Assembly (NCBI GenBank): GCA_018296165.2
Contig: JACKQL020000219.1
Coordinates: 1 to 41,765 of the forward strand
Reading direction: 5' to 3'
Source of the DNA: Termitomyces sp. T153
Taxonomy: Eukaryota > Basidiomycota > Agaricomycetes > Agaricales > Lyophyllaceae
DNA: 41,765 nt
Shown: positions 18,967 through 29,993 of the stretch, one piece after another
Layout: every line of letters starts with the position of its first letter
Position numbering within the stretch: the stretch's first letter is position 1
The notes under the pieces: model-generated
The model's input: the letters and a program-made list of their open reading frames with translations, nothing else
Told to the model about the DNA's origin: nothing
Database searches by the model: none
Translations under genes and position numbers: made by a program

Positions 18967-21288
18967 TTAGGCAATGCAACAATATTTCTCTTCTTCTTCA
19001 ATCAACTTTTCTTGATCTTTCTTGGCATATAATAAAATACAGTCTGCTGTTCCCCAGTTCATTTTGTTACCTGTCAACTCCCTGATCTTCTCCACTGATG
19101 GACATGCCAGAATCTCTCCAAGTCAAAGCAGACCGGCATTCAAGAAGTCCGGAATATACTGAGCATAGTTGAGGTCATTAGAACCTCTTTCAAAATCAGT
19201 ATCCAGCCAAGTCAACCAATCTTTGATCAAGTGATATGTTGTGCATGAGATAGAATTAGAATCAGATGCACACTTGCAAGGAGAAGGGGTGGGAGATAGA
19301 GTGGGAGATAGAGTGCCATGTGTAGCTAGTGGACTATTGCCAAAATTGGTAATACCATATGTTGTTGCTGTTGAAGAAGGCTGCATCATCCATGGTGGCA
19401 TCCCAAACATCCATGGAGGCATCATAGGTGACATCTGCATCATTTGTGCCCATGGATTCTCTTTTTCTTGCAATCATCAATATATTCTTCTAACTCCTTG
19501 ATTATGGCTTCATAGCTCTCTGGACCCTCAAGCAGCTTTGCCAGTGGCTTTTGGCTCTTTGGTATGAAAGAAGGCAAGTAGCCAATGTTCTTGAGCAGCC
19601 ATATGGGAGTTTCCATCTTTTGGCTCAACATTTCCAGCATGGTACACCATGACCAGTTTGAATATCCTGTGAATTGCCTTGCTGCACCTTTGAAAGAAAG
19701 GTATATGGTATTTGATCATGAATGGTCCTTCTTTCAAAGTGTCAAGAAATTGCAAGATCAAGAATTCAAACTGGCATGTACCTGTCATGACCCACTCTCT
19801 GGACCCCTGAACATTGTTACCAACCCACTTGCTTCCCTGGAGTTCCCCCCAATGCCTTGTCAAACTCCCCCAACTCTTGTACACCCTCAGCACCTACTTC
19901 AGGTAATTCTGACACTTCTCTTGTGAATCCCAACAGTCTTCTGGCTAACTCCAATGCCTTCTCTGCAGCCATCAATACTTTCCTTGACTCTCCTGAGCCC
20001 CTGGGACCTTTCTCCATTGTTCCTGACTCTGCTGCATGTCACCAACTCCTCTTCCTAGTCTGCTTGACCAACTCTGGAGCATCATAATGACTTCAGAACA
20101 GCCTGCATCCTCAACTGATCCCATCAGAATATTACTGCAGCCTGTTCTCTGATTACAACTGACACCTGTTGACTGTGTGCAACTCCATCAAGCCCTGCCA
20201 CCACACCTACTGTCCTCCAGAGCTCTCCAGTAGTCAGTATATAAGTTGTAGAGTAGCTCCTTATACTCTAGTCTTGATATTACCTATAGTCTGATTGTTT
20301 CTATCTTGTGTTCTGTGTTCCATGTTACATTTCCCTTTCTCTCAGTCTTCTGGCCTTATCTCAGTCTCCCAGTCTTGTCTTGTCTCTATTTCCATTATTG
20401 TTCTCATTATCATTTTGTATCTCCACTTGAATCTATTTTCATTCTTGTCTCAATCTTGTCTTGTCTTGACTCTGTCTTGTCTCATCTGACTCCATTTCCA
20501 CTACCATGCTCAAGTCCTTTCAACTTTATCACCTTTACAAACTCTGTGCTTATGATTATGAATTCAAACACTCTTTAAACCAATTCTGGACCTCACTATT
20601 TGCTCAGCTTCAAAAGCTATCAACCTCTATTGATCCTTCATCAAACTCCAGCCCTGCACTTATCACTTGCATAGTCTCTGTTTGCTCTGCACCTCTAATA
20701 CTTGCTTCCAGACCAGTACCTGACACCTCCATCAAGTCCAACTCTTTTCCCACAACTTGTCCTAGACTCCTCTGGACTACCCTGGACTTATTTGGATCAC
20801 TCCCCTCTGATTGCCCTCACAAGTCTCCCATGCTTAGACCCTCTCCAAGTGCTCAGTTATCAGTGCAGGGAATCACATCTGCCTAGTAAGGATTTGCCTA
20901 GTGTAGCTGAGCTCTCATGGTCAGCAGAACCTAACAGTACCCTCTTCATCTTTACTTGATGTGTCACTGACATCCTTCTCATCTTCCTCCTCCTCCTGCT
21001 CTCTATGGCTCCAATCAACTTGATCAGACTGCACTGCCTCCTCAGGACTGATTCCAAAAGCTTGATCAACTATTGTATCAAATATTTGGGAGTAATTTTT
21101 GAGTACAGGAATATGGTGCACTCCCAGACTGATCAAGGTAGCAATTGCAGCAACTTTGGTATCATTCAAGCCCTGAGAAGCACCATTGAGTCCCACAGAT
21201 GTAGCAGAAGGGTTACAATGAAGAGGGCAAGGCTTTGGATGTGATGCTAGTGAGAGTGTTGGCTTTGTGTTTTTCTTCTCTGGCTATT
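18967..21288 (-). pseudogene. MarA accessory gene, unrecognised, split by solo LTR B
   Basis: On - between the right inverted repeat and the transposase, ending TAA (18967-18969) 17 bp from the transposase stop. The N-terminal part (LISLGVHHIPVLKNYSQIFD, then a strongly acidic stretch, 20942-21240) joins in frame to GTCQFEFLILQFL at 19782 once the LTR and one TSD (1159 bp) are removed. Further on: RCSKAIHRIFKLVMV, IPKSQKPLAKLLEGPESYEA, a Met/Pro-rich linker, and a C-terminal part (IKDWLTWLDTDFERG, MNWGTADCILLYAKKD) that looks like a small helical SAM-like domain. Frameshifts near 19640 and 19460, and a stop near 19125. The ORF opens after a TAG near 21289 without an ATG. Function unknown; captured host gene or true second transposon gene are both possible. 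Confidence 0.6.
19783..20936 (+). repeat. Solo LTR B (1154 bp), family X
   Basis: TGTCATGACCC...GAACCTAACA with perfect TSD GTACC (19778-19782, 20937-20941). Same family as 15212-16367. TATATAAG at 20238-20245. Confidence 0.93.
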
Positions 21289-21515
21289 TAAGCTTTCTTC
21301 TAGTCTTGAATTGTTGTTTTTCTTGATTCTTTATGTTTCCCATTGTTGCCAGAGCATAGGTGATAGTAAGAATGTATTGGCAGGCAGAGAAACAGTATCT
21401 ATGTTGCCAAATCCCAGACTCAATTTGAATCAAATTTGAGTAATAATGATTTGATATGTTATTCTGACAAGTAATGACACAGTATCCCTCCACTGCCCTA
21501 CATAACTGCTATGAA

Positions 21516-21793
21516 AGTATTCTGATGTATTTCAAATGAATTTTTGAAAGGCTTGTTCTGCCAGAATAGCTTGCCGATGTTCATAATGGTGACCAAAAAA
21601 TGTGGATATCAAATTTTAATAATTTCTGATTTCAATTACACCCTGCCCTAGCTACAACATAGAAGAGTAATACTGAAAAGTATGAATCCAAATGGTGCAT
21701 GCATTCTCAAGTTATCATTCACCAAAGATTTGACTCTGAAAGTGACAATTTTGTGTTGTTTGGTCCATGTGCCAACTTGTTTGCAAAGGATAA
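21516..21793 (-). repeat. MarA right terminal inverted repeat
   Basis: Inverted copy of 17391-17663. Shared blocks include TTTGCAAACAAGTTGGCACA and GGCAAGCTATTCTGGCAGAA. Confidence 0.9.
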
Positions 21794-21795
21794 TA

Positions 21796-22625
21796 AGGAA
21801 AAAGGGTGAATATCCTGTGCTATCTGATTGAGCAGTATTGATTGTGAACTCTATGGTGGGTAACTTAGCTACCCAGTCTCTCTGGTTGCTACTAATACAC
21901 TGTTGAATCATTTGAGTGATGGTACAGTTAGCTTGTTTTGTTGCCCCATCTGTCTTCACAATTGCTTACAATAGCTCAGGCTATGCCATATAGCTTATAT
22001 ACCTGTGAGAATACTAGTTTGGCAATGTGTTTGGCCATATAATTAGTGTATCCCAGTACCAAATGTACCATAGCTGTAAGGTGGTCTATAATGACTGTGA
22101 GGGAGTCATAAGTTGCATCTCTATCCTTTGACTCTGGAATGGGGCCTACAAAATCAATCCCAATAACATCCCAGGGTTGAGTTGGGGCTTTGAGTGGGGT
22201 TAGAAGTTCATAGGGGTGTTGGTTGGATAGTTTGCTTCTTCAACAGGTAGTACAGGTGTTGCAGTATACTTGTACATCATGGATTAAGTTCTTCCACCAT
22301 ACCAAATTATGTAGGTATTGGATAGTTTTACACAGTCTTAGATGGGCTAATAACAAATGTGCCTCAGAAATTTCTATTTCCCATATGCTTTGTCCTCCCA
22401 CTATAACAGATGGAATGCATAATAGTTTGTCATGTGACAAGTTGAGAAATAGAAGGTTGTTTTCCAATTCAAAGTTTTTGTAGTGTTTTGGGTTTTCAAT
22501 GATTTCCTTGAATAGTGGGTCCTCCCTATATCTCTCTCAGATGCTTTTGTGCAGGTCTGTTGGTTCTTGTCCATTCTACAGGAGTTCACCCAGGGTGAGT
22601 GGCAGTAAGTTATCCAGTAGATCAT
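21796..22625 (-). pseudogene. pol: GypB integrase, zinc and catalytic core
   Basis: HHCC region AHLLLAHLRL ... CNTCTTC (about 22240-22380), first Asp in GIDFVGPIPES (about 22155-22170). The stretch carrying the second Asp is deleted: text jumps from AIVSN to KTDGATK near 21960, about 33 codons missing against GypA. The catalytic Glu is Lys (21936-21938, GAA to AAA). MarA then interrupts after GYSPFFL. The integrase is dead several times over. 22626-23187 is the degenerate RNase H-integrase linker without a recognisable domain. Confidence 0.9.
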
Positions 22626-23187
22626 TTAGTGTCTGAAACTTAGAAGCTATATTTTTGTCTAGAACTTGTTCTTTGGCAGTTTGATCCAATTAAGCATCCT
22701 ATGAGTGCACAGAATTTCCAATCTTAGTTGAACCATCATCAGTCATGGGTTTGTGTGTTGGCAGCTTTATGGTTAATCTTTTGGCTGACAATGAGAGTGA
22801 GGCTGAGGTAGATGAAGATTCTTTCCCTTGAGGCCCTTTCACTCCTTTGGTCCATGAAGGACAAAACTCCACACATTACAAGCTGCAAAATCTCTAGCAG
22901 TTTCTGGTTTGCCCATCTCAGCAGGTTTTACTGTCCATCTATTTCTGACACTTTTTGCTGGCCTTGTAGGCTCTGACTCTCCACTTATGCTGAGCTCCTT
23001 CTTTCTCCCCTGAGACATGTCTAGTGGTGCAATCCTGCCCTCCATGTCTAGTGAGCTCCCTGCCACCATGTTCTTACCTTCCATGCCTACTCACACTGGC
23101 ATTGAGATAAGGTGTTCTTCCAGGGTGTCATTGTCCACTACATTATAGTAAGTATATTCTGATTTGGCTCTCACTGTCCCTGGTTTC

Positions 23188-24520
23188 TCATTTGAGCACA
23201 GATGCAACAGCACATCTGATAAAATGTTTTTTGCCCCTAGTACATAAAATCAAAACATTGAATTTGCCTATTTTCTCCATCCATCTGGCTTGCTGGCCCA
23301 ACAGATTCCTTTGCTGTAGTAAGTGGACCAATCCTTTATGATTGGTATACCATTTGAATAAAGTTCCTTGTAACAAGTCACAATGTCTCAGCATAGTCTC
23401 AACTTCTGCAAGCATCTCAATTTTGTGAACAGAGTAGTTTTGCTGTGCAGGGTTGAGTTTGGGCAAATAGAAAGCCACCACTGTGGTGGTTTTCTAGTTG
23501 TCACCCTGACTAATCACCCCTGCAATTCTGGTTACACATCCATCTGTTACTATGTTGGTTGATTCTTCATCAGGTCCATAGTTTAATGGTTTCTAGTAGT
23601 GGTCCTTACAGAATGATGCAAACTGCTTGATATCCTCAAATGCATGTTGGTGGGTGTATTCCCACCAGAAAGGTACTGTGTCCTCCATGAGGCTGTGCAG
23701 TACTCCCATTGGAATTTGGACCCTGTCAATATTGTTGGCCAAATATCCAGCAGTGCCTAAAAATCCCCTAAGTAAGTCATGATTAGTGGGAACTTTCCAT
23801 TTTATTAAGGTGTCAACTTTATCAGGATCCATCCTGATACCATTGTCACCCACTACCTGGCCCAATATCTTCATCTCACTACAGAGAAACTTGAACTTGT
23901 GTGCACTGAGGTATAGCTTCTCTCATTTTAGGATGTTGATAACAATCTTGACATGATCCACATATTCCTCTAGGATATTAGAATAGATTATTATATCATC
24001 TAAGTACACATCCATGAACCTTCCAAAATAAGGTGCAAAGAGGTAATTCATCAGCACTTGGTAAGTTGCTGGTGTGTTGCAGTCTCCCTGTTGAATAACA
24101 TGACTAATAATATTACCATTGGGGGTGGTTACTGTTGTCCTTGGGATGTGCTCAGGCTTGATACATATCTGTTCATAGGCATCCTGCCCATCCATGAGGG
24201 ACCTATACTTAGTGCAGGCTGCTCTGCAAAGGATTCTGTCTATATCAGGCAATAGTGACAACTTCTTTATAGTATTTGCATTCCAAGCCTGTAGGTTGCT
24301 CACTATTTGTAACCATACTGGTTCCCCTGGTTTCTCTGGCTTCTTTAGAAACATTATAGGTACTGCATTTTCCTCTGTTGTTATTTCCCACTGGCCCATA
24401 TTGATGTATACTGCTCTCTTTTCATCCCATTGTGGTTTCAGGGCTTCAGGGCATTGGGAAGGTCTCTAAGAGTATATCTTAGTCTCATCAACCAAAGGTA
24501 GTTCATGATTGATGGCTCTT
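23188..24520 (-). pseudogene. pol: GypB reverse transcriptase and RNase H
   Basis: One frame with several stops. RT: NAVPIMFLKKP, LQAWNANTIKKLSLLPDIDR, QGDCNTPATYQ, intact YLDDIIIYSN (YLDD at 23995-24006), then LLRGFLGTAGYLANN. RNase H: IVTDGCVTRIAG, FYLPKLNPAQQNYSVHKIEM, TNHKGLVHLLQQRNL. In TNHKG the Asp of TDHKG is Asn and in LQAWNAN the Arg of LRARNAN is Gln, both G to A. Counterpart of GypA 1448-3028. Confidence 0.93.
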
Positions 24521-24599
24521 AATGGGGGTAGGAGGGTTTCTGCTGCCAATTTACACAAAGGTTGGGCATATTCCAATAATGCCTCCTGTACTTGATCTA

Positions 24600-25020
24600 A
24601 CTTTTCTTCATAGATAGCTATTGCTCAAGTGGACAAGCAGGCCACCCCTGCACCTTCTACCATGAGCAATGGCACATCACTTCCTATTATCATATGGGGT
24701 GGGTTCAGTCCAAAGATTACTCAATGCTGGTATATCCATGGAGTCCCAAGGAATTAATCATATCCATTAAGGTTCATTATATCAAAATACCTGTCTCCAG
24801 TAATATGTTGATATTCTAGTTTGACAGTTGTTTCATAATTAACCTGGGATCTGGACTCCTGAACAGCCAACTGGACAGGAATTGGGTTAGTCAACTTAAT
24901 CTTCTGAACCTTCAGCTGCTCAGCAACAGTGCTAGACATGAAGTTCTCCAGAGATCCTGAGTCTACTAATGCTCAGACTGGATGTTCATTTACTTTTGCC
25001 ACAATGACCAGTTGAGGTAT
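24600..25020 (-). pseudogene. GypB aspartic protease
   Basis: Active site ALVDSGSLENFMSS (about 24930-24970), then QLAVQESRSQVNYETTVKLE and NLNGYD*FLGTPW, matching the GypA protease block by block. A stop (TGA) lies just before ALVDSG and another after NGYD. The region to 24520 is the degenerate linker to RT. Confidence 0.85.
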
Positions 25021-26352
25021 TTTCCATTGCTCATCCTTTCTCTGAGCATTATTTTGCCTCAGTGTGGGGTATGTGCCTGCTTTGACTTGTTGGCCATTGA
25101 GTTCTAATGCATCCAAGGAATTCTGGATTTCTACCAGCCCTGTCAAGCCCTGGGTCCTCACTTCCCTTGCAATTTGGGCCAAGTCTTTGTCTATCTGAGA
25201 TAGAGGTACCAGGCAAGGACCCCCTGGATTGCCATCCCTAGGAGTTCCTTCATGTCCTTCAACAAATCTTTGAGGGGTCTGTGAGAGCTTATGTTGGTAC
25301 CAACTCACTATATTGAATTGAGTATTCACTAGAAATCCTTGCAAAATTTGGGCCTGGAATTCTAGCACACAATTGTTAACTTCATAATATAAACCTTCTA
25401 TTCCTTCTCATAAGAAAATTTGGAAATACCATCCCCTTGTCATCTGCTGCTCACTCCTCTCTAACATGTAAGGTGCTCCAAGCTCTAATACTTGCAAGGC
25501 ATTCCAAGTGTATACATCTCCCATTAATGTGGTCTAGTACCAATTGATGCAAGTAACAGAGCACTGTGACTCTTCCAAACACTGCTCTGCATACCATGTT
25601 CCAATCACATAGCCCTCTTGTGCCACATCAATCTTGAGTACAATAAAATCTGTTTCATAAACCTGATCCCACAGCAACATTTCATGTTTGCTGATATTGA
25701 ATGCCATGAAATGTTGTCCCTTATACTGGAGGCAGTTTGCAGGATCCCCTGGGTAGGATTGAAGTAATTCTAACATGTATTTGAGCTTACAAGCTGTAGT
25801 GCTTCCCAGAATCTCAGGTATACTGTGGCACCTTTCAGCTTCTCATAACAGAGCCAACTTGGTCTCACCATTTCTGACCTTCACTTTGTAGGCCACTTCT
25901 CCCTAGCCAAAAGTCATTGGTGTGCTGAGTATTATAGGGTCTAAGGTGTTATCATCTTTATCAAAGGGCAGTTCTGCTGAGCCCACCATTATTCAAGACC
26001 TCCTGGCCTTGTCTACTAGACTTAGATCATTGTCAGCATTGTTATCTCCATGGTCATACACATTGGTGTCTGATTGATTAGGATTGGCCTCAGGTTCATC
26101 ATTGGTCAAAGGCAATGATAGGTTAGTAGTTACTTCTGGCCATTCCTGGAATGCCTCCCACTCATTATCATCCTCTCCTTCAGAGTTTGAATCTGATACA
26201 GATTGCAGGTCAGGCATATCCTCCTCTCCATCATTTTTGTCAAACTCAAATATCAGCTCTTCCAGTGATTGGGGCTCATATTGTACCACTGGGATTTGGA
26301 TAGATCCCACAAGCAACTCCTGTATAGTGCTCCCTAAAGCCTCATCCCTCAT
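25021..26352 (-). pseudogene. GypB gag-protease spacer region
   Basis: In frame with protease. An acidic stretch (EEDMPDLQSVSDSNSEGEDD, about 26150-26230) is followed by YPGDPANCLQYKGQHFMAFN (about 25700-25760), which resembles GypA 200-330, and a Gln/Leu-rich linker. No catalytic motif. The length, over 400 codons, is unusual for the gag-protease boundary. Function unknown. Confidence 0.6.
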
Positions 26353-26379
26353 TCTTTCAACCTTGCAGAGATCTACTCA

Positions 26380-28426
26380 TATGCTATTGGACTTTAGGCT
26401 GGGAGGGTTCCCTGAGGTCAACTTAGTAGTCTTGTTTTGTGGGCAGTTGCAAGTTTTGCCACAGCCAAAGCAGCAGTTTTCAGCCCTATATTCAGCAACT
26501 TGCTTATCACTTAATCAATTTCATGTGGTTTTGTGATCAGAATTTTTAGCATTCACAGATTTTTGGGTAGAATACTTGGGACTCTTTGTACTATTTTTAA
26601 CAGATGAAAAACCAGGTGTGGTGTTGGTGCTTTTGCCTAAGGGAGATTGGGATTAATGTCATTGGAATCTACCCCCACCTTGCTTTGCACCATATGAATT
26701 ACTAACAAGGTGATGATTAGAATGCTTGCCAGATTTGTGGGGTTTTGATGAAGAGAACCTACTTCTTTCTTAGATTTGTCCCATTCAACATTCTTGGCCT
26801 GCTCCAAGAACTCAGCATGCAATACTATATCCCCTCATTTTGATACTTCAGAGTCCAGACCTGCATGATATAGCCCTCATTCAATGGAGGACAAAAACCC
26901 TGTGAAGAGTTTAATAGTCTTCTCCTGTTTGTTAATTGTTCCAACATCAATGAAAAGCTGCTTGAGCTCTGAGATGTATTCTTGAACTGATAGGGGCTTT
27001 CCTTGCCTAAAGTCACATAGCTTATTCCTCTGTTGGTTTTGGAAATCAGTTGGAAAACATTCATTGAATAATTCCTTAAAGAATCTTTCTAAGGTCCATC
27101 CTCTAGGGTGTCTTAATACTTTGTGCAAATAGAAGTTCCATGCTTTTCCAGTAAGGAAACTTGCCATGACTGTAATATGTTGATGTTTTTTGATATATCC
27201 ATCTGTCAAGTAAGTTGAGCATTGATTCATGAACTGCATGAGCTTCTGAATGTCTGATGCTCCTCCATACTTTTCAGGTGGGATAGGTTTGACTGTCAGT
27301 GCAGGTTTATACCAATACTCCTTTTTCTTCTTGTTATTTTGAGACTGTTGTTTCTTACATTCCTTATCAGTTGGTTTTCTTACTTTCTTTTGTTGTGATT
27401 GACAATTGCCCTCAGATGCCTCACTCTCAATGCTAGAGCTTGGCAAGGAGCTACCTGAGTTCAACAGTGAGTAGTCCTAGTCAGAGGACTTGTCACTACT
27501 GGAATACCCACTACTATTGTTGCCCTTATCTGATTTCTCTGTATCAGAGCACAGATGCCAACTATTATGCCTTCTCCCAATCTGCAAGAAGAGTTTGCCC
27601 AGTGCACTGCCCTTGGACACCTGATTGACAGGGCATAGTACACCAGCATTGTCCTTGACTCATGGGTGTGTTCCTTCTTGGTTTGCCCATTCATTATTGC
27701 TGACAAATTCCTTCATTCTGTAACAAATAGCCAGGGATAGTTTCTTTATCTCCCTTTCTGCCTGGCCTCTGGGGGTTTTCCTTCATTCTTTACAGGCCTC
27801 TCATATTTGGACCTTTGTCTCTGGGTCAAGCTTGTTATCCAAGAATTGAGCATCCCCCCAATTGCCAGGATCTGTTCCCTGCCATTACAGCACCTTACTA
27901 CCTTGCTCTCCTCAGAGCTAGTCTTATTGTTAGCTGAAGGTTGTAAGGCAATCAATCTATTGTTTCTATAGTCTATATGGGACTGCTCCTCTATCATCTG
28001 TTGACAGGCCAGTTCTAGCATGCATTCCTGTTCTGAGTTCAGTGTTTCTAATTCTTCCATCCCCTCCAATGACTTGTCCTCTTCTGCCTATTGACAGTGG
28101 AGGGTTCCTGTCATTTCCATAAGGGGTTGACTCTTGCCCCTTACTTCTGAAATCACAGATTCCAATGCAGATTGCTGCCTTTGATACTTTGAAGCAGGTT
28201 GTGCCTTTATAGGCTGGGTATACTCTCTGCAAGAGTTAACCACAGGGGGCCTGGACTCTTTGAGTGCAGGCTGGGGCCCACTCTCTGAAATCAGCAGTGT
28301 CCCTGTGCATGGTCCAACCAGATCATGTATGCTCACTTCCAGTCTCTATAGTGGCCCAGTTTCTTGGGTTGCCAGGGCTTGGTTGCAAGTAGAGTATCTA
28401 TATTGTAGAGTGTTGTTAGTAGACAT
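26380..28426 (-). pseudogene. gag: GypB gag
   Basis: Starts at ATG 28426 (MSTNNTLQYRYST). A long N-terminal region (Ser/Gln-rich with acidic helices, in one frame to about 27560) then shifts frame into the capsid-like domain at 26877-27464 (YWYKPALTVKPIPPEKYGG, LTGKAWNFYLHKVL, FFKELFNECFPTDF, QEYISELKQLF), the gypsy retrotransposon-gag fold by text. A degenerate zinc knuckle CFGCGKTCNCPQNK lies near 26450. Several stops and frameshifts. Confidence 0.82.
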
Positions 28427-28537
28427 TTTGTTATAGCAACTCACAAGAGGATTCCTTCTAGTTGATCAGACTGGTTGGTTCTACAATGCACAAGCCAACA
28501 GCTGCTAGAGTAGATAGAACTTGTAGAGTTCAAAATA

Positions 28538-28740
28538 TGTAACACAAGGCTGCCATTGTGTCATACTGAGTAGAGTCTCACTGGTGAACTGTTGTAAGCT
28601 CTAGATTTGTGAAAACTAATTACTCTAGCACATCACTGTGGTATATATATCAAGATCAAGGCTTACATAAAGTAAGGTGAAAAATAACAAAAAAGATAAC
28701 AAATGTTGCAGATGAGAGTCCTAGTCATGTTTCCCTTATA
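28538..28740 (-). repeat. GypB 5' LTR (203 bp)
   Basis: Runs TGTAAC...CCTTATA on +; the final CA has become TA. Pairs with 14084-14297; about 10 bp shorter near its start. Confidence 0.85.
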
Positions 28741-28745
28741 TGTTG

Positions 28746-28951
28746 TCACAAGGGAATAATGGAGTCTTCACATGATAACACTGGGATAAGTCCTGTTATT
28801 GCAAAGAACTGTCTACCTAGTACAAACAGAGAACCTTTTATAGTGTGGTTATGAGAGTACCCAGTATTAGGAAAGTACAGGGGTAAGGCAACTAAAAGAA
28901 TGACAAGGCAAAAGGGTACAAAAGTAGTTGTGAGCAGTCACTGTCACTACA
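28746..28951 (-). repeat. GypC 3' LTR, inner 206 bp
   Basis: Ends GTCACTACA on +, directly beside the polypurine tract. With 14054-14083 it makes a 236-bp LTR. Confidence 0.65.
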
Positions 28952-28964
28952 TATGCCCTCCAGG
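28952..28964 (-). other. GypC polypurine tract
   Basis: On - CCTGGAGGGCATA before TGTAGTGACAG. Third copy of the GypA/GypB tract. Confidence 0.7.
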
Positions 28965-29186
28965 TATCAAGAAGGAGTGAAGGATACCTCAGGATATAGA
29001 GTTACCAGAATAGTATCAAGTAAATGGAATGAAAGAATGAGTAAAGAGCATGATTGTGACAAAGGGTGATCAAAGTTGGTAATAAAATAGAGAATGATAT
29101 TATGGAGTTGTGGCCTTGGCTGGTGTCCAAGCAATGCATACAGCAAGGAACATGATGGCAATTGTCAGAAATGGGAGTAGACAACT

Positions 29187-29993
29187 TTACTCAGGAAGGG
29201 TGGTTTGGGAGATAAATTTTTTGATAGGCATTTCAGTGTTGGCTTGGACATGAGATTTGTTTTTGGCAGCACATTTCTTGCCATTGCAAACATTGTTGGT
29301 GGGGATGGGTAGAAGGAGTAAACCATCAGGCTTGGCATCCTCTAGACAATGCTTCTTAGATTCCTTTTCTTCACAACAAGACTCTGATTGAGCCTGGTTC
29401 CTGACCGCTTTGTAGTGGGGGCACAACAAAGCATTCTTCATGCTGGCACATGCATCATGGTTGATATTGCCATTAGTGGAAATGATACCAAAGGCATGGA
29501 ACTCAGTGTAACAAGAGTTGCAGTTAGGGAAGGTCACAATGGAAGGTGGGATGGGAAAACTGTTGTAGTTGTATGAACCAGTGTTGGAATCATGAGTGAT
29601 AAGATTGCAAGGATTGTTGCCCTTAGTGTTGTTATAAGTGGTGGCAAACTTGGTGTAACCACAGGGCTCAACACTGTCAACAGTGACATTGCAGCAGCAA
29701 ATGTTGTTTTTGTGCTCAATAAACTCAAGAGTTGGCTGGGGTGGACAACAATGTTGGAGTCAATGGAGGTGAGCTAGATGAATCCATTGGCATGTGTAGC
29801 TAAAGAGGGGTGAGGATTATGTTGGTTTTTGGGACAATACAACAACATAACTGATAAGGAGTGTTGGTGTGATAGAGAAGAGGGTGATAATGAGTGTGAG
29901 GGGAGAGGCAAACTTGGTGAAGTCACTTGCATGGGCTCTAGTGTGGTCATTTGTTTGCAGTCTTAATGTAGTATTTATACTCTTCATGCTCAT
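29187..29993 (-). pseudogene. GypC ORF3: membrane-segment and Cys-rich protein in env position
   Basis: Single frame of about 268 codons from ATG 29993 (MSMKSINTT) to the stop at 29187, with a TAA and a TGA in the first third. Residues about 30-52 are hydrophobic (LTLIITLFSITPTLLISYVV), a possible signal anchor or membrane span. The rest is rich in Cys (ICCCNV, NCNSCY, ESCCEEKE, VCNGKKC). A TATAAATA lies just upstream on - (29972-29979). CpG decay turns CGY Arg into TGY Cys, so part of the Cys content may be secondary. No family recognised. 28965-29186 is non-coding. Confidence 0.5.

Larger units (their letters stand above)
17391..21793 (+). mobile_element. MarA: Tc1/mariner-type DNA transposon with about 270-bp inverted repeats and two genes
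   Basis: 4403 bp inserted at TA (TSD TA 17389-17390, 21794-21795) in the integrase gene of GypB. Long terminal inverted repeats 17391-17663 and 21516-21793 begin TTGTCCTTTGC / TTATCCTTTGC. Contains a decayed DDE transposase on + with introns and, convergent to it, an unrecognised gene on -, itself split by solo LTR B. TA target, DDE motifs and HTH text support Tc1/mariner. Size and second gene are unusual for that group. Confidence 0.9.
14084..28740 (-). mobile_element. GypB: Ty3/gypsy LTR retrotransposon with nested inserts
   Basis: Complete but degenerate minus-strand element, LTR to LTR 14657 bp, of which about 5.6 kb are later inserts (solo LTR A 15212-16367, MarA 17391-21793 including solo LTR B). 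Order from the right: LTR, gag, spacer, protease, RT, RNase H, integrase, ORF3, polypurine tract, LTR. TSD copies are TGTCA (14079-14083) and TGTTG (28741-28745), identical if the ancestral site was TGTCG. Same lineage as GypA. The 111 bp at 28427-28537 are the leader; no TGG-start primer site is clear there. Confidence 0.92.

Noticed and set aside
29187..29993. Small secreted effector or toxin (Cys-rich)
   Set aside because: It lies inside a retrotransposon, has stops, and Cys are enriched by CpG decay of Arg codons; no toxin family is recognised.
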